Of a DNA stretch of 64,000 nt, positions 51,322 through 59,387 are shown one piece after another. This DNA is from Candidatus Sumerlaeota bacterium (GTDB taxonomy: Bacteria; Sumerlaeota; Sumerlaeia; SLMS01; JAHLLQ01): positions 18,566 through 82,565 of the forward strand of contig JASGMJ010000019.1 in the NCBI GenBank assembly GCA_030156535.1, read 5' to 3'. Numbering within the stretch: the first letter of the stretch is position 1; each line of letters opens with the position of its first letter. The translations under genes were made by a program, and so were the position numbers. The notes under the pieces are model-generated. The model saw nothing but the letters and a program-made list of their open reading frames with translations. It did not search any database and was not told the DNA's origin.

Positions 51322-53442
51322 TCACTCTCTTGCGGGGTCTTCTTCCTGAGTCGTTTGTTCACCGAAGTACTCAAGCTGGCTGCTCTCGCTGGCGTTGCCG
51401 TCCTCCTCCTCGGAGGCGTACTCCCCGGCATCGGCGCCAGGAGTCTCGACGACTTCGGGCACGCCGAATCCTTCGTGTCCGGCTTCCTCGATTTCGTCGG
51501 CATTGTCTTCGGCTTCGCGGCGGCGGCGCGCCTCGTCGATGCGCTCCATGGCGCGGCGTGCGAGAGCCATTTCGGCGCGTGCGGTTTCCTCGTCCTCGCG
51601 CGGGGTCTGGCGCGAGACTTCCTCGAAGGTCGTCACCCCGAGGCAGATTTTCAGCCAGCCGTCGCTGCGCATTGTCTCCATGCCCTGATGCAGAGCCAGG
51701 GCGTGGATTTCGTCCGTCGAGGCGCGCTGGAGAATGAGTTCGTTGAGTTCCTCGGAGATGCACATCAACTCATAGATGCCGAGACGTCCCTTGTAGCCCG
51801 TGAAGTTGCAGTTGTCGCATCCGTGGCCGTGGAAGAAGGTGATTTCCTCGACTTCCTCGCGCGTCACGGCGAATTCCTCGAGTTCCAGGTCGGAGGGAAT
51901 GTACGGTTCCTTGCAGCTTGGGCAGATCGTACGAATGAGGCGCTGGCCGACGACGGCACGCAGCGTCGAAGTGAGCAGGAACGGCTCGATGCCCATGTCG
52001 ACAAGGCGCGTCACCGTGGCGGCGGCCGAGTTCGTGTGCAGCGTCGAGAACACCATGTGGCCGGTCAGGGCGGCCTGAATGGAGATCTGCGCCGTTTCAA
52101 CGTCGCGAATCTCGCCGACGAGAATCACGTCCGGGTCCTGGCGGAGAATAGCGCGAAGGCAGGCCGCGAACGTCAGGTTCACCTTGGGGTTGATGTTGAC
52201 CTGAATAATCCCCGGCAGCTCGTACTCAACGGGGTCTTCGGTGGTGATGAACTTGAGCCCTGAGTCGAAGACCTCGGCGAGAACGGCGTACAGCGTGGTC
52301 GTCTTGCCGCTGCCCGTGGGGCCCGTGACGAGCACGATGCCGTTGGGCTTGCGGGCTTCATTGAGAAGCTTTTCCAGGATTTCCTGCTGGAAGCCAAGTT
52401 GGCGGACACCGATCATCATCGCGCTCTTGTCGAGCACGCGCATCACGATGGATTCACCGTAGACCGTTGGAATATCGGAAACGCGAAGGTCGACTTCCTT
52501 GCCGGAAATGGAGAGGCGGATACGGCCGTCCTGGGGGATGCGGTTTTCCGCGATGTTCATTCCGGCCATGACCTTGATACGGCTGAGCAGGCCGACCTGG
52601 AGGCTCTTGGGCGGCGAGGGGATCTCGCGCAGCACACCGTCCACGCGGTAGCGAATGCGCAGGCTGCCGGAGAACGGCTCGATGTGAAGGTCGGAGGCGC
52701 GGTCCTGAATCGCGTTCACCAGCAACAGGTTGACGAGCTTGATGACGGGGGGATCGTTCGCCAGCGATTCGAGATCGATCTCGAGTTCGCCCTGGCGCTT
52801 CATTGTTGCCTCGTCATCGACTTCCTGGTTCAGCGATTCGATGATGTTGTCGAGGGACTCGTCCCCCATGCCGTAGTAGCGGTCGATCGAATCGACGATG
52901 TCTTCCTCGTCAACAACGACGGCCTCGACTTCATGCTCGGGGAGGAGAAGGCGGAGATCGTCGACGATGGTGATGTTGAGGGGGTCGCTGATGGCGATGG
53001 TGAGGATGGGCTTGCCGCCCCCCTCGACCCGCTCCATCAGGGGAAAGATGCGGCGATCGCGTGCCAGCGAGGAAGGAATGTAGCTGCGGGCCTTCACGGC
53101 GAGGGGGTCTTCGAGCTTGTACTGGTCCAGGCTGACGTAGGGAAGGCCCACCTTTTCCGTCAGCGAGCGGATGATTTCCTGCTCGGAGGGGAGCTCGAAC
53201 TCCTGGTCGAAATTGATTTCGCCGGAGGATGGGCTGGGAGCGAGGCCGCTCTGGGAAACCCAAGTGGCCGTCTCGTCAATATTGAAGAGATTCGACTTCT
53301 TCTTGATGCCCGATTTGGTGGCCGACTCGCCCCTGGGGATATACCCCTTGGACCGTCTGTCCTCGGGAGACATCGCCGCTTCTTCGCGAATGAGGAGTTC
53401 CATCTCCTTCTTCGCGTTCGCATACGGGTCCTTGGGAGCCAT
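51322..53442 (-). CDS. gspE: Type II secretion/type IV pilus assembly ATPase GspE/PilB
   Basis: SDLHIEPFSGSLRIRYRVDGVL, LVTGPTGSGKTTTLYAVL, DPDVILVGEIRDVETAQISIQAALTGHMVFSTLHTNSAA, CPSCKEPY...CDNCNFTGYKGRLGIYELM. Confidence 0.95.
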   Translation of the reverse strand: MAPKDPYANAKKEMELLIREEAAMSPEDRRSKGYIPRGESATKSGIKKKSNLFNIDETATWVSQSGLAPSPSSGEINFDQEFELPSEQEIIRSLTEKVGLPYVSLDQYKLEDPLAVKARSYIPSSLARDRRIFPLMERVEGGGKPILTIAISDPLNITIVDDLRLLLPEHEVEAVVVDEEDIVDSIDRYYGMGDESLDNIIESLNQEVDDEATMKRQGELEIDLESLANDPPVIKLVNLLLVNAIQDRASDLHIEPFSGSLRIRYRVDGVLREIPSPPKSLQVGLLSRIKVMAGMNIAENRIPQDGRIRLSISGKEVDLRVSDIPTVYGESIVMRVLDKSAMMIGVRQLGFQQEILEKLLNEARKPNGIVLVTGPTGSGKTTTLYAVLAEVFDSGLKFITTEDPVEYELPGIIQVNINPKVNLTFAACLRAILRQDPDVILVGEIRDVETAQISIQAALTGHMVFSTLHTNSAAATVTRLVDMGIEPFLLTSTLRAVVGQRLIRTICPSCKEPYIPSDLELEEFAVTREEVEEITFFHGHGCDNCNFTGYKGRLGIYELMCISEELNELILQRASTDEIHALALHQGMETMRSDGWLKICLGVTTFEEVSRQTPREDEETARAEMALARRAMERIDEARRRREAEDNADEIEEAGHEGFGVPEVVETPGADAGEYASEEEDGNASESSQLEYFGEQTTQEEDPARE

Positions 53443-53603
53443 GCGTACCACCTTGTAGGGTTGTAATCTTACGGGTTATCCGCCGAGGCTTTATGCGCCT
53501 TCCGCATCCCGTCTTCCACCGGCGAAAACGTAGGGCAGGCAGGGCCGGGATGCAAATCGGATTTTTCCACTCGCGTCACTCGTGCCAGACTCGCGCCTGG
53601 CTT

Positions 53604-54944
53604 TCACCGGGCGCGCGGGTTTGGCGTGATCGCATCGAGCAATGCCGCGATGCGGCGGGCTTGGGCGGAGCGGTCGAACGCTGCCACCTGCCCGGGGTCC
53701 GGGGCAGGATGGCGGGCGTCCTCGACGGCCTGCAGGAAGCGCAGCAGACTCTTTGCTGCCGCCTGAACGTTGCGCGATGTCTCGACGGTCGCGCCTCCCG
53801 TCGCCGCCAAGACTTCCGCAGCTGCCCCTTCGGGCACCAGCGCAAAGACCGGGCGCCCCGCCGCCAGATACTCGAAAACCTTCTGGCTCACCATGATGTC
53901 GGCGCCGGGGCCGTGTTCGAGAATCAGCAGGCAGGCGTCGGCGCGGAGCTGCTCGCGAACAATCTCCGCAAAAGAAACGGGCGGATGGAGGCGAACGACG
54001 TCGAGCAGGTCCCACTTCTCGATCAGACCCAGCGACCGGTCGTCGAGGGCGCAGCGCATTCGGACACGAAGGCGTTCGCGCCAGTGGGGATGACGGCGCA
54101 ACAGGATGCGCAGGGCGCCGAAGAAGAGGTCCGGGCGCCGCCGGCCAAAAAACGTCCCGGCATAGAGCAACGTGATCAGCCCGGGATTCAGCGGCTGTGC
54201 GGAACCGGATTCGGCGCGGGCGCTCTCCCACTCCCCGGGCTCGAAGCCGTTGAAAATCGTTTCGGCGGGAAGGGACTGCGGGGTGCGCATCGCCTGAAGG
54301 TGACGCGTGATCGGGGGCGAAACCGTCGTGATCGCAGTGGCGTCGCGGGCCACGCGGCGCTCGCCGTATTGCTGGAGCCACGCGAGAGCCGTATTCGCCG
54401 GGCGATGAAACGCGGGGTTCTGGGTCCAACCGTCGCGGAAATCCGCCAGCCAGGGCAGACCCGTCAGCCGATGGACGATCCACGCAGCGGCGTGGGTGCT
54501 CTGCGGGTAGTTGCTGGAATACAACGCGTCGATGCGGCGCCGACGCACCTCGACGAGCGCCGCCGCCACGGCAAACGGAATCCATCCGCAACGGTCGTCG
54601 GGAAAAAACAGATGCCGGCGCAGCGTTTCCATGAGGCGCTTGCCCCGTGGGGCTCCGGCGGCGGTGCCATCTCCCCCGCCGCCCGGCTGCCCGGGACGAA
54701 GAACCTGCATCAGGCGATAAGGGTCCACCGACCCGCACCGCACGACGGGAGCGTCCGCCACCGCAGGATCGGCGAGCGGCCCGGGGTCGTGTCCCTGGCC
54801 GCGAACGGGCTTGCACGCCAAAACGACCGGCTCCCAGCCGTTCGCGGGCAGGTGACGCACCAGGGACGTGACACGCCGCACCCCCGTCGCCGCCGGGGGA
54901 AAGAAGTAGGAAAAAAGGAGAACGCGCTTGTGCGTCGGTGCCAT
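53604..54944 (-). CDS. Glycosyltransferase family 4/1-like
   Basis: MAPTHKRVLLFSYFFPPAATGVRRVTSLVRHLPANGWEPVVL...; start placed at M72 of the listed ORF because the upstream part is tRNA read-through. Confidence 0.82.
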   Translation of the reverse strand: MAPTHKRVLLFSYFFPPAATGVRRVTSLVRHLPANGWEPVVLACKPVRGQGHDPGPLADPAVADAPVVRCGSVDPYRLMQVLRPGQPGGGGDGTAAGAPRGKRLMETLRRHLFFPDDRCGWIPFAVAAALVEVRRRRIDALYSSNYPQSTHAAAWIVHRLTGLPWLADFRDGWTQNPAFHRPANTALAWLQQYGERRVARDATAITTVSPPITRHLQAMRTPQSLPAETIFNGFEPGEWESARAESGSAQPLNPGLITLLYAGTFFGRRRPDLFFGALRILLRRHPHWRERLRVRMRCALDDRSLGLIEKWDLLDVVRLHPPVSFAEIVREQLRADACLLILEHGPGADIMVSQKVFEYLAAGRPVFALVPEGAAAEVLAATGGATVETSRNVQAAAKSLLRFLQAVEDARHPAPDPGQVAAFDRSAQARRIAALLDAITPNPRAR

Positions 54945-55079
54945 ACCCCCAAAGACGCCACGTGCCGCCACGAGGCAAGCCGATCCCGGGGAGAGCGGCG
55001 CGTAATAATCCTTCACGCACGAGAGTCTTTCGCCCTTGACCTGCCCCCGGACCTGAGGGACACAGGCGCCCCCTTGGGT

Positions 55080-55156
55080 CGGGGCGTAGCGCAGCCTGGT
55101 AGCGCACTCGCTTGGGGTGCGAGAGGTCGCTGGTTCAAATCCAGTCGCCCCGACCA
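55080..55156 (+). tRNA. tRNA-Pro (anticodon GGG), CCA encoded
   Basis: Acceptor stem CGGGGCG/CGCCCCG, anticodon arm CTCGC-TTGGGGT-GCGAG, T arm GGTTCAAATCC, 3' ACCA. Confidence 0.95.
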
Positions 55157-55165
55157 TTTTCTTCT

Positions 55166-56515
55166 CTACACAACTGCTTTCAGATCAACGATCCGGGCGC
55201 TGCAACGCTCGGGTCGTTCTTCTTTGTCACTGCAATTTTGTGCAGAAACGGGCTGTTTTGAGGCCTTCCAGCGGTCGACGACCTGGTCGATCTTGTCGGT
55301 CACTTCGCGGCGAAGATCGGCCACGATCTCTTCCAGTTCATACCCGACGTAGTGGCGATCTGTGATGCCCTTCGCTGCATGCCCGATGAAGAGTTCGACG
55401 TAGAAATCGTTCCATCGTTCAGCCACTCGGTGGCGACGAGCATGGGTGGGGATCGTCCTGCGGAGGCCCTTGGGTTCGATGTGCCCCTTCTTCTTCCAGT
55501 CTTCGATCGCACCTTCCAGCGCCTTGCCCAAGGCCTTCCACGTCGGGATATGGCCCAAGACTCTGCCGCCGGTCCTTGCTCGACTGCGAAGGTCGTCCCA
55601 GACGACACGGGGCAAAGGAACGCGCCGCACGGACTCGTTCGTCTTCACCGAGTGGTCGTCCACATCTTCGATGTCCAGGACACCGCTCTCCAGATCGACC
55701 TGCTTCCAGCGAAGGAAGAAGGCCTCCTGGACCCTCATGCCGACCAGAGCCTGAAGGTAGACCGCAGTGACCAGCTTCTGCCTGTAGGGCTCCTGGTCAT
55801 GAAGCCAACCGGCGAATTCCAGGACGTCTTGGATTGAGAGCGCCCGCCGGGTGGCCTTGTCGGCAACCGTACGCGCCTTCGTGGCGAGATCCCTGGGAAA
55901 TCCCGCCAGCTTCGTCACGTGCTGGTAGTGTGCCGGGTGGCGAAGAGACATCTTCGCCGACGTCATGTTGATGGGCTCCCAGTAGTGCTTCAGCGTGTAG
56001 ATGCTGACGCGACCCTTCTTCTCCAACAGGCGTGCTTTCACATCCTTCATGTAGGAGGTCACCGTCGTATCCGTAACTTCCTCCCAGAACGCCAGACCTT
56101 GCTCATCACACCAGTCGATGAAGTATCCAGCGTTCTTCTGAAGGCGAAGCTGGCGGGGTTTGCTGCGCCCCGCCTTTTCCAGTCCGGAGATGAAGGCACC
56201 AGCGATGGTCTTGTTCGGCTTCTTGACCAACTTCCGAGTGGCCTCATGGGCTGGGTCGATGAGGCCATGAAGACGCTCGACGGCGTCGAGAGCCGCCGAC
56301 CCGGCATCAAGAGCTGAGATCGTCAGCCTCCTGTACGAGCCGCTCGAACTCTTCCCGCTGGCTTTCCAATCGCCCGACTCCTGCCTGGCGAGGGTGAGAT
56401 TGATTCCGTTGGGACCGTGCACCTTGTACCTTCCTTCTCCTTTCGCGGTGATGGTCAGGGCACCGATCTGGATGATCGACGCCCCTGTCTTCTTCCTGTC
56501 GTTCGATTCGCTCAT
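55166..56515 (-). CDS. int: Tyrosine recombinase (phage-type integrase)
   Basis: ALVGMRVQEAFFLRWKQVD (R-I), THARRHR (HxxR), FIGHAAKGITDRHYVGYELEE (H and catalytic Y); adjacent to tRNA 3' end. Confidence 0.92.
   Translation of the reverse strand: MSESNDRKKTGASIIQIGALTITAKGEGRYKVHGPNGINLTLARQESGDWKASGKSSSGSYRRLTISALDAGSAALDAVERLHGLIDPAHEATRKLVKKPNKTIAGAFISGLEKAGRSKPRQLRLQKNAGYFIDWCDEQGLAFWEEVTDTTVTSYMKDVKARLLEKKGRVSIYTLKHYWEPINMTSAKMSLRHPAHYQHVTKLAGFPRDLATKARTVADKATRRALSIQDVLEFAGWLHDQEPYRQKLVTAVYLQALVGMRVQEAFFLRWKQVDLESGVLDIEDVDDHSVKTNESVRRVPLPRVVWDDLRSRARTGGRVLGHIPTWKALGKALEGAIEDWKKKGHIEPKGLRRTIPTHARRHRVAERWNDFYVELFIGHAAKGITDRHYVGYELEEIVADLRREVTDKIDQVVDRWKASKQPVSAQNCSDKEERPERCSARIVDLKAVV
55187..55227 (+). 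terminator. Hairpin plus T-rich tail downstream of tRNA-Pro, inside the integrase 3' end
   Basis: AACGATCCGGGCG-ctgcaa-CGCTCGGGTCGTT followed by CTTCTTTGT. Confidence 0.6.
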
Positions 56516-56753
56516 GGTGTTGCTCCTCGTTCACATCGGAGCCACCACCACGCTGACGCTTCTTGTCCTCGCACAGGGTGCGGAGGGCGTCGAGTACGTT
56601 CGCGCCGAAATACCCACGAGCAAGCCCCACGAGTCCATGGGTCCGCAGGGTCTCGATCTTCACGGCCCCGCCGAGGATCTCTTCGAGTTCCTGGGTCTCG
56701 TACAGGGCGTTGGGGTCGATGCTTCGGGGCATGGCGGTGATCTCCACCGCCAT
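56307..56753 (-). CDS. Excisionase-like/HTH small protein overlapping int
   Basis: MAVEITAMPRSIDPNALYETQELEEILGGAVKIETLRTHGLVGLARGYFGANVLDALRTL; overlaps the int start by about 209 nt in another frame, so the 3' part may not be meaningful. Confidence 0.45.
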   Translation of the reverse strand: MAVEITAMPRSIDPNALYETQELEEILGGAVKIETLRTHGLVGLARGYFGANVLDALRTLCEDKKRQRGGGSDVNEEQHHERIERQEEDRGVDHPDRCPDHHRERRRKVQGARSQRNQSHPRQAGVGRLESQREEFERLVQEADDLSS

Positions 56754-56886
56754 AGTAGACCAGATCGTCTTCTGCGAGACCGACCTCTGATGATCGAGAA
56801 GAAGGGAATATCGGGAGTCCAACAGGGTCGGAAGTCCGGATTCGCGCCCTACTGTCATAGATATGATGTTACAGGAGGTGTCGTAG

Positions 56887-57069
56887 ATGAAGATCATGAG
56901 CACGATGGAAGTGGCAAAAGCCCTCGGCGTCAGGCGAGGCACCCTCGCCGTCTGGCGGTGGAGAAGGCGCGGGCCGCGCTGGCAGAAGCTGCCGGGCGGA
57001 AGATCTTCGGCGGTCTACTACCTCCAAGCCGACGTCGAAGAGTGGCTGGCACAGAAGACCAAAAGGTAG
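56887..57069 (+). CDS. HTH (MerR/excisionase-like) DNA-binding protein
   Basis: MKIMSTMEVAKALGVRRGTLAVWRWRRRGPRWQKLPGGRSSAVYYLQADVEEWLAQKTKR. Confidence 0.78.
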   Translation: MKIMSTMEVAKALGVRRGTLAVWRWRRRGPRWQKLPGGRSSAVYYLQADVEEWLAQKTKR

Positions 57070-57083
57070 ACCGCAATGAAGAA

Positions 57084-57106
57084 GGCCCTGGGTGCGAACC
57101 AGGGCC
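57084..57106. repeat. Perfect 8-bp inverted repeat just upstream of the Rep-like gene
   Basis: GGCCCTGG-gtgcgaa-CCAGGGCC. Confidence 0.7.
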
Positions 57107-57118
57107 GACGGAGAGAAG

Positions 57119-58738
57119 ATGATGGAACAACACCTCGCCCCCTATCTACCGCCACAGGCCGGGAGTTTTTTCTGGGCGCACCGCGGCGGTGCTCGGCTGC
57201 CACGCAATGCTGACGGCTCCCTTCTGCTTCCCGACGTCTGTCTCGATCTCCGCGAAGGCCGGGGTGATCAATACGACTTCGTACTCACGGGACGCGGGTC
57301 GACCATTACGGGGACGGCAACTCCGAAGCCTTGTACCGAGGCGAATGCGAAGCGCCGGGACCGGAAGGCTCGGATGCAAGGGGCCGTAGAGAAGAAGAGG
57401 CGGTCGAGGCGTCACCTTGTTCACGTCGAGTGGAAATTCGATCCGGACGCCGAAATCCCCATGGAAGAAGAGCACATCCCCGGCGGCATCACACGCACTC
57501 ACTACCATCTGCGCTTTCGTGATACGGGTTCATGGCACGGGTTGCCGAGCGCGGAAACTTTGCGGACGGCACAAACCGGCCCCCCGGAAGAGACCGTGCT
57601 CATCATCGACATCGATGAAGACGAAGCCAGACACATCGAAGGCGCGACGTTTGAGGTTTCCCGTGGCGAGATCGAGTGGATCCTTACGAAGTTTAGCCCA
57701 GCGAACATCCGTCAGGCCTTCGAGATGGCCTGGATCACCGAAGACAACGAGAAGCTTTCGGCGGTCTTTGATCGTTTCGTGCACCGACACGAACGCCTGA
57801 TCCGAGACCATGCCACGGGAAGACGCTACACTCCCGTAGAAGTGTGGGAGGACCGCGATTCACTGAGCCAAGGTCGCACAGACAGGCCGATCAAGCACCG
57901 AACCCCCAAGGTCACCGCTGCGCTCCGCGAGGCCCTCTCTGCCATCAATCTGGATCACTGGTATCGATGTCTGTTCGTGACCGCTGCCCCGCCCCCGGAC
58001 GTCAACGACGTGCAGTTCCTCCGCGATGCCGAGGAGATTCTCAAGAGGCTGGCACTGGGCCCGGAGCCTTTCTACTGGCTGCGTTCGACTGAAACCCGAG
58101 CCTGGCGACCGAAGGGGCCATACGATCGCCCTGCGCCCCTGAGGCTCCACGATCACACTCTGTTGACGTCTTGGAGGGACATTCGGCCCGAAGAACGGGA
58201 CGACTGGGCGAATTCAATCGAAGGGCAGCTCATCGTCGAGATGAAGAGGAATTACCCCTCGATGTCCTCCCGCGCTATTCATGTCCAGAGGGTTCACAAC
58301 CGTCGACACATGAGCCGTCTTGTGCGGGGACAGAAGGGCGGTCCTCCCTATATGTGCAAGGACGTTGACTACCCTGGCCGAGCAATCGGTCGTCGTTGGT
58401 GGAACGACGGCAATGAAGACCCCGGCCTCGCAGCCAGCTTTGGTGAAGAACTCGTGCTGAATCAAGTTCAGGTATCCGGCGATCGATGGCGCGTTCAAGT
58501 TGATCAGAACACTTTTCAACGCGTGCGGCAGTCGATCCTCGAATATCTTGATCGCCCTACCCCCGCCCATGCCGTCCAGTTCGCCTTCTACGCTTTGGAG
58601 CGCCCTACTATCTTCGGTGTCCTGGTCGATGCGGGCGTCGACGTGAGCGCTGTGCCTCAATCGTGGCGGTTCCGGAGGTCGGTGATCTTGGACTTCATCC
58701 CGGCCAGCCTTGGCACATGGCGGGCGCGTTCCCCCTGA
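57119..58738 (+). CDS. Mobile-element protein of unknown family, possibly divergent HUH/rolling-circle Rep-like
   Basis: WYRCLFVTAAPPPD, FYWLRSTETRAWR...LRLHDHTLLTSW, PPYMCKDVDYPGRAIGRRWWN resemble in order the Rep core beta-strand, HxH and YxxK...GRxW motifs; weak, motif-level only. Start at ATGATG after GGAGAGAAG. Confidence 0.5.
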   Translation: MMEQHLAPYLPPQAGSFFWAHRGGARLPRNADGSLLLPDVCLDLREGRGDQYDFVLTGRGSTITGTATPKPCTEANAKRRDRKARMQGAVEKKRRSRRHLVHVEWKFDPDAEIPMEEEHIPGGITRTHYHLRFRDTGSWHGLPSAETLRTAQTGPPEETVLIIDIDEDEARHIEGATFEVSRGEIEWILTKFSPANIRQAFEMAWITEDNEKLSAVFDRFVHRHERLIRDHATGRRYTPVEVWEDRDSLSQGRTDRPIKHRTPKVTAALREALSAINLDHWYRCLFVTAAPPPDVNDVQFLRDAEEILKRLALGPEPFYWLRSTETRAWRPKGPYDRPAPLRLHDHTLLTSWRDIRPEERDDWANSIEGQLIVEMKRNYPSMSSRAIHVQRVHNRRHMSRLVRGQKGGPPYMCKDVDYPGRAIGRRWWNDGNEDPGLAASFGEELVLNQVQVSGDRWRVQVDQNTFQRVRQSILEYLDRPTPAHAVQFAFYALERPTIFGVLVDAGVDVSAVPQSWRFRRSVILDFIPASLGTWRARSP

Positions 58739-58960
58739 CTGAACGGTTCTCTTCTCCGAAAACCGATCCATCAACCCACACTCGCGCAAGCGGGGCTCTT
58801 CGTGCTGGAAGAGGGGAACATTTGGCCCCAAAATCTCAACCCGTCGGAGCGAAATTGAGACGAAACCGACGCGGGGAGACCTTCTCTCCCACCCGAAGTC
58901 GTCGCGATCTCGATCAATCACCCCCATACTTGGTAAAGACTTATACCTAAATTGCCTGAC

Positions 58961-59383
58961 TCATTCCTGAAGGTTCAACTCGATGCCGAACTCCGCCCTG
59001 AGGTCGTCCAGCACATTGTCGATGCATGGGCTGATCTCAACGATCTCTGGGGAAAGAGGCCCAGGGTCCACCAGGCATTGCCGTAAATGAAGACCCTCAA
59101 GCAAGGCAGCGAAGAAGGCCTGGGCCTCGTGGGCGAGGACCCCCTCCAAGCTCACCTTCGACGCTTCTCCTACACGTTCCTCCCGGCAGAAGAGCCAGGC
59201 AGACGACCCGCTCAATCCCAGGCCCAACCACAGGGCCGTCTCCTTACCACGGGCATTGCGAATTCTGACCCCAACGGGGATCTCGCGCCCCTCTTGCAGA
59301 AGACGATTCCTCTCTTCTTCTGCCTGTTCACCTTCGAGAACGATGCCGACCATTGTGGGCTCCTTCCTGATGATGGATTCCAC
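58961..59383 (-). CDS. Small protein of unknown function, fourth gene of putative defence cassette
   Basis: MESIIRKEPTMVGIVLEGEQAEEERNRLLQEGREIPVGVRI...; 4-nt gap from the helicase stop. Confidence 0.6.
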   Translation of the reverse strand: MESIIRKEPTMVGIVLEGEQAEEERNRLLQEGREIPVGVRIRNARGKETALWLGLGLSGSSAWLFCREERVGEASKVSLEGVLAHEAQAFFAALLEGLHLRQCLVDPGPLSPEIVEISPCIDNVLDDLRAEFGIELNLQE

Positions 59384-59387
59384 ATAT

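Noticed and set aside
52399-53466. 355-aa plus-strand ORF opposite gspE
   Set aside because: Antisense shadow ORF
54945-55157. N-terminal extension of the glycosyltransferase ORF ([26 protein letters not shown]...)
   Set aside because: This is the reverse-complement translation of the tRNA-Pro gene, a well-known spurious peptide; the real start is placed at 54944
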